From NCBI GenBank assembly GCA_016788185.1, contig JAEUTF010000105.1, positions 1-38,840 of the forward strand: DNA of 38,840 bases, in the 5' to 3' direction. Within the stretch, counting starts at the first letter, position 1; the number at the start of each line of letters is the position of its first letter. The notes below the pieces were generated by a model that saw nothing but the letters and a program-made list of their open reading frames with translations, did no database searches and had not been told where the DNA came from. Positions 25,912 to 34,645 of this stretch are shown in pieces. A program made the position numbers and the translations under genes. Source of the stretch: Bacteroidia bacterium. GTDB taxonomy: Bacteria; Bacteroidota; Bacteroidia; AKYH767-A; OLB10.

Positions 25912-27138
25912 ATGAAAGCCCGCCTGCATCACTCCCCCTTGAATCTGGCGGTCTTTGTTGCAGGCCTGGGTTTTTTCGTAGATGCCTTTGATCTTTTCCT
26001 GTTCAATATTTACCGGATCCCAAGTCTGAAGGACCTTGGATTGTCGGGAAAGGACCTGACTAGCTATGGGGAGAATCTGCTTGCCATACAAATGGCAGGA
26101 ATGATGATCGGCGGCATAGTCACCGGCATGATCGGAGATAAAAAAGGCCGGGTGTCAGTCCTGTTCGGATCCATTCTGCTCTATTCCGTCAGTAACATGG
26201 CCAATGCGTTTGTGTACGATATTCAGAGTTATGCGGTGGTCCGGTTTTTTGCCGGACTTGGCCTGGCGGGAGAACTGGGGGCCGGCATTGCGCTGGTGAG
26301 TGAAAGCATGAGCATAGAAAACCGAGGTTACGGCACCATCATGGTGGCTACCTTGGGGGCCATCGGTGCTGTGACTGCCGGGTTAATCGGAAATATCATT
26401 CCCTGGCGGATGGCCTTTCTGGGCGCCGGAATACTGGGATTGCTGTTACTCTTTTTGCGTATGAAAACCATGGAAACGGACATGTTTCAAAAAACCATTC
26501 AGAACCCTATAGTGAAGAAAGGCTCCTTTTCCCTTTTGTTTTCCTCCCGCTCCCGGACCATAAAATACCTGGCCTGCATTCTCATGGGCGTCCCGATCTG
26601 GTACAGTGTGGGCTTATTGATCACCTTATCTCCTGAAATTGCATCACTGTACCACATTGAAGGACTTCAACTGGGTACCTGCTTTATACTTTTCCAGGTA
26701 GGAATCACACTCGGCGATTTAAGCAGCGGGATGCTGAGCCAGCTGCTGAAAACGCGAAAAAAAATCATCTTCGCCTATATGCTCTTTGCAATAGCTGCCA
26801 CCGTGCTGCATTTCCTGATGATCAGCCGGAGCAAAGATTTATACATCACATCTCTCCTGATGGGAACCGGATGCGGGTATTTGTCGGTGTACGTGACTGC
26901 AACTGCCGAGCATTTTGGCACCAACCTCCGTGTACTGGTTTCGGCCACCGTCACCAATTTTATGCGGGGGGCGGTAACCATTCTTGTTCCTTTACACGTT
27001 TGGATGGAAAAAACCTGGCAACTGAATCTTGTCGAGAGTCTCTCCCTGACCGGGATGCTCGTATGGCTATTGGCGCTGGCATCGGTCATGCTGCTGCCGG
27101 AAACCTACGGGAAAAATCTTGAATACACTGAAAAATAA
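25912..27138 (+). CDS. MFS transporter
   Basis: A 408-residue major facilitator superfamily permease with about 12 membrane spans. The loop after span 2 carries GMIGDKKGRVSVLFG, the classic MFS motif, and the first span holds GLGFFVDAFDLFLFN, as in the sugar/metabolite:proton symporter group. The FAGLGLAGELGAGIALVSE segment fits span 4 of that group. The substrate is unknown. It may head a small operon with the RsmF-like and AlkA-like genes downstream (8- and 32-base gaps), though they are not functionally related. Confidence 0.88.
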   Translation: MKARLHHSPLNLAVFVAGLGFFVDAFDLFLFNIYRIPSLKDLGLSGKDLTSYGENLLAIQMAGMMIGGIVTGMIGDKKGRVSVLFGSILLYSVSNMANAFVYDIQSYAVVRFFAGLGLAGELGAGIALVSESMSIENRGYGTIMVATLGAIGAVTAGLIGNIIPWRMAFLGAGILGLLLLFLRMKTMETDMFQKTIQNPIVKKGSFSLLFSSRSRTIKYLACILMGVPIWYSVGLLITLSPEIASLYHIEGLQLGTCFILFQVGITLGDLSSGMLSQLLKTRKKIIFAYMLFAIAATVLHFLMISRSKDLYITSLLMGTGCGYLSVYVTATAEHFGTNLRVLVSATVTNFMRGAVTILVPLHVWMEKTWQLNLVESLSLTGMLVWLLALASVMLLPETYGKNLEYTEK

Positions 27139-27146
27139 AGCTAAAG

Positions 27147-28487
27147 ATGGTGTCGTTCCCGCAATCCTTTCAGGAAAAGATGCAGCAGTTGCTGGGCGAA
27201 GAGGAAGGCCTCCGTTTTTTTGAAAGCCAGGAATTACCTCCTCCGGTATCCGTCCGTTTACATCCCCTTAAAGGTCCTAATCTTTATTCATCCGAAAGAA
27301 GGATTCCATGGTGTAAGGAGGGACGCTATCTCAGCGAAAGACCCTTGTTTACACTTGAGCCTGTATTTCACGCCGGCGCCTATTATGTGCAGGAAGCAGG
27401 ATCCATGCTGATCGAAGTTTTATTGAGCAAAATTCTGAAGGAAATAGCATCGCCGTTGGTGTTGGATCTTTGTGCGGCCCCCGGTGGAAAGTCAACGCAC
27501 CTGCTGAGCATGCTGAACGGGAAGGGTGTTTTGGTGAGCAATGAACTGATTCCATCCAGAAACAAAGCCCTTCGTCATAACCTGGCGAAGTGGGGATATT
27601 CAAACAGCATTGTTACGCAGAATAAGAGTTCTGAAATCAGCAGAAGTGCCCTGCAGTTTGACATCCTTGTGGTGGATGCCCCCTGCAGCGGAGAAGGATT
27701 GTTTCGAAAAGAAGCAAAAGCCATTCAGGAATGGAGTCCGGATCAGGTGGCGATTTGCTCCAGACGTCAGCAAGAAATCCTTCACGATATTCTCCCGGCC
27801 CTGAAACCGGGAGGCTATCTCCTGTATTCCACCTGCACGTACGAGGAAACGGAAAACGACGGTCAGATGGCTGATTTAATCGGAAAATACGGGTTGCAGG
27901 TGTGCATGCCATCAGAAATTCCCGGAGGGATCACCGCTACGCGATACGGCTGGCAGGCCTTTCCCCACAAAGTGGAAAGTGAAGGTTTTTATTGCTGCCT
28001 GTTACGAAAAACGGATGAATCTGCTGACGCAAAGGTTTTCAAAAAAGGTTCCGGGGCAAAACCACTGCCCTTCGCTCCATCAAAAGACTGGCTGAAGGAT
28101 CCGCTTCGCTTTGTATTCCGAACCTATGCCGGCAGAATGCATGCGTTGCTGCCTGAAACGGACGAAGCCTTGCATCGGCTCAGCAGTTCCTGTTTCCTGC
28201 GCGCCGCGGGAGTCCCACTGGGTGAAGTGAAGGGCAAGGATTTCATCCCCGCTCCGGAACTGGCCCTGAGCCTCGAGCTGGATCGTGAAAAGACAAGACC
28301 ACTCGCACTGTCGCGGGATGAAGCGCTGCGTTATCTGAAATGCGACACGCAACTCAAAGATAGCCCGGCCGATGGCTTTCACCTTGCATGCTTTGAAACG
28401 TACCCCCTTGGCTGGGCCAAAAAAATCGGGCATCGCTGGAACAATTATTTTCCCAAAGAGTGGAGAATTTTAATGGATACGGAATAA
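27147..28487 (+). CDS. RsmF-like rRNA cytosine-C5 methyltransferase (NOL1/NOP2/Sun family)
   Basis: A 446-residue SAM-dependent RNA methyltransferase. The SAM loop is LDLCAAPGGKSTHLLSML. The two cysteines of the m5C mechanism are C180 in DAPCSGEGLFRKE and C230 in STCTYEETEND. The N-terminus (SFQEKMQQLLGEEE) and the extended C-terminal region, about 160 residues with late LKDSPADGFHLACFE, match RsmF/YebU-type enzymes, which modify 16S rRNA. The exact target cytosine is inferred from family resemblance only. Confidence 0.9.
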   Translation: MVSFPQSFQEKMQQLLGEEEGLRFFESQELPPPVSVRLHPLKGPNLYSSERRIPWCKEGRYLSERPLFTLEPVFHAGAYYVQEAGSMLIEVLLSKILKEIASPLVLDLCAAPGGKSTHLLSMLNGKGVLVSNELIPSRNKALRHNLAKWGYSNSIVTQNKSSEISRSALQFDILVVDAPCSGEGLFRKEAKAIQEWSPDQVAICSRRQQEILHDILPALKPGGYLLYSTCTYEETENDGQMADLIGKYGLQVCMPSEIPGGITATRYGWQAFPHKVESEGFYCCLLRKTDESADAKVFKKGSGAKPLPFAPSKDWLKDPLRFVFRTYAGRMHALLPETDEALHRLSSSCFLRAAGVPLGEVKGKDFIPAPELALSLELDREKTRPLALSRDEALRYLKCDTQLKDSPADGFHLACFETYPLGWAKKIGHRWNNYFPKEWRILMDTE

Positions 28488-28519
28488 TCTTTAAAAAAAA
28501 TCAACCTTTCACAAAAGCA

Positions 28520-29134
28520 ATGAACCCGGATATTCAAAAGGCTTACCGGCACCTCTACAAAGATCCGGTGATGAAGACCATCATCAGGCAAAGCGGAAAA
28601 CTGGAACCTGCACCTCATAAAGATTTATTCAGTGCATTGCTGCTGGCCATCGTCAGCCAGCAATTGTCAGTAAAAGCAGCCGACACCATCTGGAACCGTT
28701 TTATTCTTTTGTTTCCGGGTAAAAAGCCGGATGCCGATTCCTTGCTTAACATGGATGTCGAACTCATCCGTGCGGCGGGATTATCGTATCAGAAAGCAGG
28801 ATATCTGAAGAACATCGCAGCCTTTTCAAAAGAAAAGACCCTGGAATACCGCCGGCTCTACAGGAAAAGTGACGAAGACCTTATTGAATACCTTTCCTCC
28901 ATCAAAGGGGTCGGGAGGTGGACGGCCGAAATGATATTGCTGTTCAATCTGAACAGGCCCGATATTTTTCCGCTGGATGACATTGGCATACAACAGGCCA
29001 TGGTGAGTCTCTATAACATAAAGCTGAAAGGGAAACCACTGAAGGAAGAAATGCTGCGTTTGTCATTTGCCTGGCAGCCGTACCGGAGTCTTGCTTCAAG
29101 ACATTTATGGCGCTGGAAGGATTCCGCTCCATGA
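28520..29134 (+). CDS. AlkA-like DNA-3-methyladenine glycosylase (HhH-GPD)
   Basis: A 204-residue base-excision repair glycosylase removing alkylated bases. The helix-hairpin-helix and catalytic Asp lie in SIKGVGRWTAEMILLF and FPLDDIGIQQAM, with D154 as likely catalytic residue. SALLLAIVSQQLS is the family's early conserved helix. It corresponds to the catalytic core and lacks the extra N-terminal domain of E. coli AlkA. The ATG at 28520 gives a natural N-terminus (MNPDIQKAY); the frame extends 20 codons upstream into the preceding gene. Confidence 0.9.
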   Translation: MNPDIQKAYRHLYKDPVMKTIIRQSGKLEPAPHKDLFSALLLAIVSQQLSVKAADTIWNRFILLFPGKKPDADSLLNMDVELIRAAGLSYQKAGYLKNIAAFSKEKTLEYRRLYRKSDEDLIEYLSSIKGVGRWTAEMILLFNLNRPDIFPLDDIGIQQAMVSLYNIKLKGKPLKEEMLRLSFAWQPYRSLASRHLWRWKDSAP

Positions 29135-29413
29135 AAAACATTTCATGCTTTTCATGACATTGCCTTTTAAAAAAACACAAGGTCATTTTGTCTCTTTCAG
29201 CTGATGGCTTTCCTGATCCTTTCCCAGACCATTTTTAGGATCCGGCGAGAAAGCCCCCCTATTCGCCTTCCATGGCTCCCTGCTTCCAGAATCTCACCTT
29301 TCAAACCTGTTAACATTTTGATAGAAGTGAAGAATATTTCCATGGAATAGTTGCTGGTATCAAAAATATTTGGAACTTAGTCCCACACACACCCAAAACA
29401 ACGAGTACCCTTT

Positions 29414-30442
29414 ATGAAAAACTCCCTCAAGGGAGGCAAATGGCCCTTATACAAGGTGCTGCTTGCCTGCGCCCTTACTGGTGCATTTTCCTATGCCATC
29501 AGTAAAAGGTCCAACTCCACGCCGAAGTATCCCTCAGCCTCTCCGGCAGCTGAAAGAAAAGCTACCCTGAATGTAACCCGGCTGAAAAACCAGGGCTTGA
29601 TACAGCCTTTGCTGATGGCGGAAGTCGATGATGAATCCGTGGTGTATACCGGATTGAAAGAGCAGCTTCAGGCCAGTATTTCGAGGCAACAAAACGATGG
29701 TGTGATCACCCGTGTCAGTGTTTACCTGTTCAACTTTAATCAGGCCGACTGGATGTCCATCAACAAAGATCAGGAATACGATCCGGGCAGTATCATGAAA
29801 CTTCCGATTCTTCTGGCTTACCTGCGAAAGGCGGAAAGCAATCCCGGACTTTTCGACAGGAAAATCCTCTATACGGGCCCCGATGCCAGTATGCCGGAGC
29901 AAACCATTGTTTCCGGAACATTGATTCCCGGAAAACATTACAGCATCCGCGAGTTATTGCGGTACATGCTGGTGGAATCCGACAACCAGGCCAATGCCCT
30001 GCTCAACAGAAGCATTGAACCGGAATTTGTATTCAAGGTTTTTTCTGACCTGGGACTTCAGGTTCCGAAAGTGGAGCAGTCGGCAGTCAAAATGAACATT
30101 GTTGACGTCAGTAAATTCCTCAGGGTATTGTTTAACTCCAGCTACACCGGCCGCGAACAGTCGGAGTATGCCATGCAGCTTCTGACCAAAACAAAGTTCA
30201 GCGAGGGCATGAAAAAAGCGATTCCGGACTCCATCACGCTGGTGCATAAATTTGGGGAACGCGGGTACCGGGATACGACCTACCAGGAGTTACATGAAAC
30301 CGGAATCATTTATGTACAGGGAACACCCGTTCTCCTCACCATCATGACCGGCGGAAACGATCAGGCAAGGCAGGCGGGGTGTATTCGTGAACTAACCGGC
30401 ATTTGCTACAACTGGGTGTACAACTCCCTCGCATCGCATTGA
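29414..30442 (+). CDS. Class A beta-lactamase-like serine hydrolase
   Basis: A 342-residue membrane-anchored or exported hydrolase with one N-terminal hydrophobic segment (residues about 12-30, KVLLACALTGAFSYAIS). The penicillin-recognising motifs are S126-I-M-K129, S189-D-N191 and H278-K-F-G281. No clear ExxxN omega-loop glutamate typical of true class A beta-lactamases is visible, so a transpeptidase/carboxypeptidase-like or unknown hydrolase role fits as well as antibiotic hydrolysis. It stands alone between two long gaps (279 bases ahead, in which I found no convincing promoter or gene). Confidence 0.82.
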   Translation: MKNSLKGGKWPLYKVLLACALTGAFSYAISKRSNSTPKYPSASPAAERKATLNVTRLKNQGLIQPLLMAEVDDESVVYTGLKEQLQASISRQQNDGVITRVSVYLFNFNQADWMSINKDQEYDPGSIMKLPILLAYLRKAESNPGLFDRKILYTGPDASMPEQTIVSGTLIPGKHYSIRELLRYMLVESDNQANALLNRSIEPEFVFKVFSDLGLQVPKVEQSAVKMNIVDVSKFLRVLFNSSYTGREQSEYAMQLLTKTKFSEGMKKAIPDSITLVHKFGERGYRDTTYQELHETGIIYVQGTPVLLTIMTGGNDQARQAGCIRELTGICYNWVYNSLASH

Positions 30443-30472
30443 TTTATAACTAATAAATAAAAGACATCTGGA

Positions 30473-30503
30473 ATTGCATTCCCCTGGCATTTGATTAATT
30501 TTG
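30473..30503 (+). promoter_or_regulatory. Promoter of the SlyD-like gene
   Basis: TTG at 30474-30476 (preceded by A), 19 bases, then TAATTTTG at 30496-30503, an exact TAnnTTTG match. Predicted transcription start is about 60 bases ahead of the ATG. Confidence 0.7.
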
Positions 30504-30573
30504 TGGCTGAACAATCAAAGAGATAGCGAAAGGCGCATGCTGTTTTACTGTCCTTTGCCAACGAAAATAAAAA

Positions 30574-31086
30574 ATGCAAATTGGACAAAACAAAGTAGTC
30601 AGCGTGACGTATGTGCTGCACAGCAGCAAAGAGGGAAATGAGCGCACTCAGGTGGAGGAAACAGGAAATGACAATCCCCTGATCTTTCTTTTTGGCTCGG
30701 GTCAGCTCATTCCTGCCTTTGAAGAAAACCTAAACGGACTGACGGAAGGGAGCCCCTTTTCCTTCAGCATTGAAGCCGGGAATGCCTATGGCATTGTGGA
30801 AGAAGATGCTTTTGTACGAGTGCCGGACGATATGTTTAAAACGGAAGGCGTGCTCGATCTGGATGTACTTCGCATCGGCAACATGGTACCTCTGCTCGAC
30901 CGCGAAGGCAATCAGCTGGTCGCCCGTATAGCAGGAATTGAAGACACAACGGTACTGCTTGATTTCAATCATCCGCTGGCAGGTCACGACCTTCATTTTG
31001 CCGGAACCGTGGTCGGGATCCGCGAGGCTACCGAAGAAGAACTCGAACACGGACATGCCCATCACCCCGGCATGCACGACCATTGA
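30574..31086 (+). CDS. SlyD-like FKBP-type peptidyl-prolyl cis-trans isomerase
   Basis: A 170-residue cytoplasmic prolyl isomerase/chaperone. The N-terminal FKBP strands (VVSVTYVLHSS) and LIFLFGSGQLIPAFEENL are followed by an insert-in-flap segment, as in SlyD, with NAYGIVEEDAF and the DFNHPLAGHDLHF motif. The C-terminus is histidine-rich (HGHAHHPGMHDH), which suggests nickel or other metal binding. No nickel enzyme genes are nearby, so its partner is unknown. It has its own promoter and a shared terminator. Confidence 0.92.
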   Translation: MQIGQNKVVSVTYVLHSSKEGNERTQVEETGNDNPLIFLFGSGQLIPAFEENLNGLTEGSPFSFSIEAGNAYGIVEEDAFVRVPDDMFKTEGVLDLDVLRIGNMVPLLDREGNQLVARIAGIEDTTVLLDFNHPLAGHDLHFAGTVVGIREATEEELEHGHAHHPGMHDH

Positions 31087-31129
31087 TTTAGGAATCTTTA
31101 GGGGAGCCGATCTGAAGATTGAGTTCCTG

Positions 31130-31173
31130 AAAATGAAAAAGGGCAGTCTTTACAGACTGCCCTTTTTCATTTT
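31130..31173. terminator. Bidirectional terminator between the SlyD-like and sqr genes
   Basis: A perfect stem of about 20 base pairs around a four-base loop (core GGGCAGTCT/AGACTGCCC), flanked by A-rich and T-rich arms. It lies 43 bases after the plus-strand stop and 13 bases past the minus-strand stop, and can end transcription in both directions. Confidence 0.92.
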
Positions 31174-31186
31174 GAACTGACGGAAA

Positions 31187-32458
31187 CTACTCCATCATTT
31201 TCCCTTTCAGCATCTGGTTCCAGTAGAGATACGGGAGGCCATATTTCTTCAAAATCCACATGCTGTACTGCTCTTTTGAGGTGTCCCAGAATTTACTCAG
31301 GAGCGGATCCGAATCTCGCACATTGTCGTATTTAAATTCCGCAAGCACCATTTTACCATACCCGGTCACCAACGGACAGGAAGAATAACCGGAATACTCC
31401 CTTTCCAGTACGGTATGCTGCCTGATCAGGGTTAATATATTTTCAGCCACGACCGGAGCCTGCTTGCGAATGGCCGCACCGGTTTTTGCAGTGGGCAGCG
31501 CTGCTACATCGCCCAATCCAAAAATATCAGCATACTTGTTGTGCTGCAAGGTACGTATGTTCACATTCAACCATCCTTTAGATGGTCCTTCCTGGTGAAC
31601 CAGTACGGAATTGCGGATAAAGTCAGGAGCCCGCTGCGGCGGTGCCAGGTGCAGCATGTCGTAGGACATTTCAACAAGATGATCATCCCTGAATTCCTCT
31701 TTAATACTGCTATCCGCCTTCAACTGATCCAGGTTCCCCTCCGGCTTAACATATTTAAACCATATTTTCTTCTGAACCGGGTCGATTTTTACGGGGCTGT
31801 AAAAAAAACGGGTAATTACCTTCTTCCGGCGAATCACTTCATTCAGTGTATCCGCAAAATCCTTTACCCCGAAAATGACAGATCCGGGTGCAGCATAGAT
31901 CACATTGGTTTTATCACGTACACCGTTTTTCACAAAAGCCTCTTCGGCCAGGTACATGATCTTTTGCGGCGCTCCCCCGCATTTAATCGGAGTGGAAGGT
32001 TGGGTGAACACTGCATTGCCTCCTTTGAAATTTTTTAGCACTTCCCAGGTATGCAGGGGATCCGTATAATTGCTGCAAACGAAATCCGTTTTCAAGGCTT
32101 CCTTCAACCCGGGCAGGGCATCCAGATCCATCACCAGTCCGGGACAAATCACCAGGTATTCATAACGATGTTCACCGGATGCACGGGTATAAACTATTTT
32201 TGCCTCCGGATCGATTCGCTCTGCGTAATCCCTGATCCATTCCACTCCTTTTGGAATGACAGATGCTTCGTCGCGGCGGGTATCTTTAAAATTGAAGGTA
32301 CCTGCCCCAACCAGCGTCCAGGCCGCCTGATAATAATGATCCCCGGAAGGCTCAATGATGGTTATTTCCACCTCCGGAGATTTCCGTTTCATATAGGCGG
32401 CAGTCATGATCCCGGCAGTTCCTCCGCCAATGATCAACACCTGGTGTTTCGTTTTCAT
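31187..32458 (-). CDS. sqr: Type II sulfide:quinone oxidoreductase
   Basis: A 423-residue FAD flavoprotein oxidising sulfide and passing electrons to the quinone pool at the inner membrane. The FAD loop is IIGGGTAGIMTA at 9-20. The two redox cysteines are C160 in PIKCGGAPQKIMYLAE and C361 in SSCPLVTGYGKMVLAEF, both closely resembling the type II enzymes that include human SQOR. FGLGDVAALPTAKTGAAIRKQ is the second FAD contact. The hydrophobic, aromatic C-terminus may bind membrane and quinone. Downstream of the rhodanese and persulfide dioxygenase genes, it completes a sulfide to persulfide to sulfite/thiosulfate route. Confidence 0.95.
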   Translation of the reverse strand: MKTKHQVLIIGGGTAGIMTAAYMKRKSPEVEITIIEPSGDHYYQAAWTLVGAGTFNFKDTRRDEASVIPKGVEWIRDYAERIDPEAKIVYTRASGEHRYEYLVICPGLVMDLDALPGLKEALKTDFVCSNYTDPLHTWEVLKNFKGGNAVFTQPSTPIKCGGAPQKIMYLAEEAFVKNGVRDKTNVIYAAPGSVIFGVKDFADTLNEVIRRKKVITRFFYSPVKIDPVQKKIWFKYVKPEGNLDQLKADSSIKEEFRDDHLVEMSYDMLHLAPPQRAPDFIRNSVLVHQEGPSKGWLNVNIRTLQHNKYADIFGLGDVAALPTAKTGAAIRKQAPVVAENILTLIRQHTVLEREYSGYSSCPLVTGYGKMVLAEFKYDNVRDSDPLLSKFWDTSKEQYSMWILKKYGLPYLYWNQMLKGKMME

Positions 32459-32515
32459 ACTTTGGATTTTAGATTAATTAAAAACAATTCTATGCGTCCC
32501 GGCGAGTTCAGATCA

Positions 32516-32536
32516 GCAGGTCCGGCAATCACCTGC
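32516..32536 (-). other. Small hairpin between rhodanese and sqr genes
   Basis: Six-base-pair inverted repeat GCAGGT/ACCTGC with a nine-base loop, 8 bases past the rhodanese stop. No T-run follows, so it is not a standard terminator; it could tune read-through or protect the mRNA end. Weak evidence. Confidence 0.3.
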
Positions 32537-32544
32537 CCACTCTG

Positions 32545-32883
32545 TCATGATGCACGTTGCGGCCACTCCTGAATCCCTCCTTTGAGATTAACAACCTTTA
32601 AACCGGCACCCGACATGATACGGCAGGCGTTGGCACTCCGTGCACCGCTTCTGCAAAATACAAAATACTCCTTCGACTTGTCCAGCTTTGACACTTCTGT
32701 ATTAAATCCCTGCGACATCACGTTGATATTTTTGGCACCCCTGATAGAACCGGAACTGAATTCTCCCGGCGAACGAACATCCAGTAATACCGCATTCCCC
32801 GATGATTCAAAGCGGGATCGGAAGTCACGGCCGCTGAGATCTTCGTAATTTTTAGCAAACAGACTCTTTATAAATTTCAACAT
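32545..32883 (-). CDS. Single-domain rhodanese sulfurtransferase
   Basis: A 112-residue rhodanese domain protein. The active-site loop is FCRSGARS with C77 as persulfide carrier; LLDVRSPGEFSSGSI is the usual CH2A motif. There is no signal peptide. I prefer the ATG at 32881-32883; a TTG four codons upstream could also serve. The gene sits 26 bases after the MBL-rhodanese gene and 86 bases before sqr, and probably shuttles sulfane sulfur between sulfide oxidation and the dioxygenase. Confidence 0.9.
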   Translation of the reverse strand: MLKFIKSLFAKNYEDLSGRDFRSRFESSGNAVLLDVRSPGEFSSGSIRGAKNINVMSQGFNTEVSKLDKSKEYFVFCRSGARSANACRIMSGAGLKVVNLKGGIQEWPQRAS

Positions 32884-32909
32884 AATGTCTTTCAATTAAA
32901 CGATTCAAC

Positions 32910-34325
32910 TTACAACATGGTATTGGGCGCCACATATTCTGATACTTTAAACTTACCCGATTCTTTCAGAGCTTTAAAGCCCCCTCTCACATCCACCAGG
33001 TTATGAAATCCACGGGCTTTTAAGATTGAAATGAAGATCACCGAACGGTAGCCTCCTGCGCAGTGAATATAGGTCGGCGCATTCCGGTTTATCTTGGTCA
33101 TGCTGTCGTTGATGTAATCAAGCGGAGCATTGACGGCATCGATGAGGTGCTCGGCATCGTACTCACTTTTCTTGCGTACGTCGAGGATGCTGACATTCGA
33201 ATTCTCTCTGCAGATGCCAGCCAGTTCAGCGGCGCTTACCGATTCAATGCTATCCGTTTCCTTTCCTGCTTTTTTCCAGGCCTCGAAACCGCCCTCCAGG
33301 AAGCCGATTGAAAAATCATATCCGACACGGGCCAGCCTGGTAATGGCCTCTTCCTCGCGGCCCGGTTCGGTCACCAGCAGGATCTCCTGCTTAAGATCCG
33401 GAATCAATGCTCCCGCCCAGGGAGCAAAACTTCCGTCCATACCGATGTTGATGGAATTGGGAATAAAGCCCTTGATGAACTCATCCGGCTGGCGTGTATC
33501 CAGCAACAAGGCACCTGTCTCACCGGCGACCAGTTCAAAGGCGTCGGCATTCAGGGGACGTGCCCCGCGTTTCATAACCTCCGTAAAACTTTCATATCCC
33601 ATTTTATTCATGGCTGCATTTTTAGGGAAATAGGCAGGAGGAGGCATCAGGCCGGTGATCACCTCTTTCACAAAATCCTCCCTCGTCATGTCGGCTCTCA
33701 GGGCATAATTGCTGGCTTTCTGATGAGCCAATGTGTCGGTTGTTTCATTGGACATATTTTTTCCGCAGGCCGAGCCGGCACCATGCCCGGGATACACGAT
33801 TACATCATCGGGTAGAGTCATTACCTTGTTCCGTAAAGAATCAAAAAGATAACCTGCCAGCACCTCTTGTGTAATGGCCCCTTTCTGAGCAAGGTCCGGA
33901 CGACCTACATCCCCGATAAACAGGGTATCCCCTGAAAACAGAGCATATTCCCTTCCCTGCTCATCGATAACCAGGAAGCAACTTGATTCCATGGTATGCC
34001 CCGGAGTGTGGAGAACCTTTATTTTAATTTTGCCCAAAGAAAGCAACTCTCCATCCTGTGCTACATGAGCATCAAATGCGGGTTGTGCCGTCGGACCGAA
34101 AACAATGGTCGCTCCGGTTTGCTTTGCCAAATCCAGATGGCCCGATACAAAATCGGCATGAAAATGTGTTTCCAATACATATTTGATTTTTGCATGGTCT
34201 GCCTGAGCCCTTTGCAGATACGGAGCAGATTCACGCAAAGGATCTACAATCGCCGCTTCGCCGTTCGATTCAATGTAATAGGCTCCATGAGCCAGACAAC
34301 CGGTGTAAATCTGTTCAATTTTCAT
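32910..34325 (-). CDS. CstB-like persulfide dioxygenase-rhodanese (copy 1)
   Basis: A 471-residue three-domain protein. Residues 1 to about 235 are a metallo-beta-lactamase-fold persulfide dioxygenase with the iron ligand motifs THFHAD (54-58), HTPGHT (H110) and SGDTLF (D133), plus C187 in GAGSACGKN. Residues about 255-355 are a rhodanese-like domain whose active loop reads VTEPGRE without cysteine, so it is a pseudo-rhodanese. Residues about 362-471 are a second rhodanese with C422 in HCAGGYRS. This order matches Staphylococcus aureus CstB, which oxidises persulfides to thiosulfate. It begins a three-gene operon with the rhodanese and sqr. Confidence 0.92.
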   Translation of the reverse strand: MKIEQIYTGCLAHGAYYIESNGEAAIVDPLRESAPYLQRAQADHAKIKYVLETHFHADFVSGHLDLAKQTGATIVFGPTAQPAFDAHVAQDGELLSLGKIKIKVLHTPGHTMESSCFLVIDEQGREYALFSGDTLFIGDVGRPDLAQKGAITQEVLAGYLFDSLRNKVMTLPDDVIVYPGHGAGSACGKNMSNETTDTLAHQKASNYALRADMTREDFVKEVITGLMPPPAYFPKNAAMNKMGYESFTEVMKRGARPLNADAFELVAGETGALLLDTRQPDEFIKGFIPNSINIGMDGSFAPWAGALIPDLKQEILLVTEPGREEEAITRLARVGYDFSIGFLEGGFEAWKKAGKETDSIESVSAAELAGICRENSNVSILDVRKKSEYDAEHLIDAVNAPLDYINDSMTKINRNAPTYIHCAGGYRSVIFISILKARGFHNLVDVRGGFKALKESGKFKVSEYVAPNTML

Positions 34326-34377
34326 CGCTGTAATTTTTGAAGATTAACTGTTTAAGATGTACGATTCAATGATCAAA

Positions 34378-34421
34378 CAAAAATACCTTACCCTGCCCGC
34401 ATCAGGGGTTACTTATGTTAC
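34378..34421 (-). promoter_or_regulatory. Promoter with candidate Crp/Fnr site, CstB-like copy 1 operon
   Basis: On the minus strand a site GTAACATAAGTAAC (34408-34421), matching itself in reverse at GTnACnTAnGTnAC, is followed by 22 bases and TATTTTTG (34378-34385), a full -7 match. No -33 TTTG is present, as expected of an activator-dependent promoter. If transcription starts about 6 bases past the -7 box, the site centre lies near -42, the class II activator position. The same spacing occurs upstream of the TSUP gene. Confidence 0.55.
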
Positions 34422-34577
34422 ATGACTGTACTGATCTTTGTCAGTGTAAATCTCAATAAAAGTGCTTTCTCTGCGCGGCGACTTAAAGGATCACCCGACC
34501 CTGACCAGCATCAGGAGAACATGAGCCTGCTGCAAAAGTCGGTTCCGGAAAGGCAGAGGTGCAGCGCAACACTTATG

Positions 34578-34621
34578 AAAAAACCCCGGAATGTTGTTGT
34601 AAAAACCAACACATTCCGGGG
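34578..34621 (-). terminator. Rho-independent terminator after CstB-like copy 2
   Basis: Stem of 15 base pairs with one bulged base (CCCCGGAATG core) and a seven-base loop; the minus strand then reads six T. It lies 24 bases past the copy 2 stop and separates the two sulfur operons. Confidence 0.9.
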
Positions 34622-34645
34622 TCGTTCAGGCCACTAAATTGCGCC

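Larger units (their letters stand above)
34326..34645. other. Intergenic region between the two CstB-like genes
   Basis: A 320-base stretch without a convincing gene. It holds the promoter and candidate regulator site of copy 1 (34378-34421) and the terminator of copy 2 (34578-34621). In the part between them (about 34422-34577) I see nothing recognisable; a 71-codon plus-strand frame there runs through the terminator and looks random. Confidence 0.7.

Noticed and set aside
29130-29156. An eight-base-pair inverted repeat CATGAAAA/TTTTCATG over the AlkA-like gene stop
   Set aside because: AT-rich with no T-run after it; could be chance, so not called a terminator.
32459-32544. A separate promoter or regulator site ahead of sqr
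   Set aside because: No TAnnTTTG or GTnAC palindrome was found; co-transcription with the rhodanese gene is simpler.
34422-34637. A 71-codon plus-strand frame between the CstB-like genes
   Set aside because: It runs through a clear terminator hairpin and has random-looking composition.
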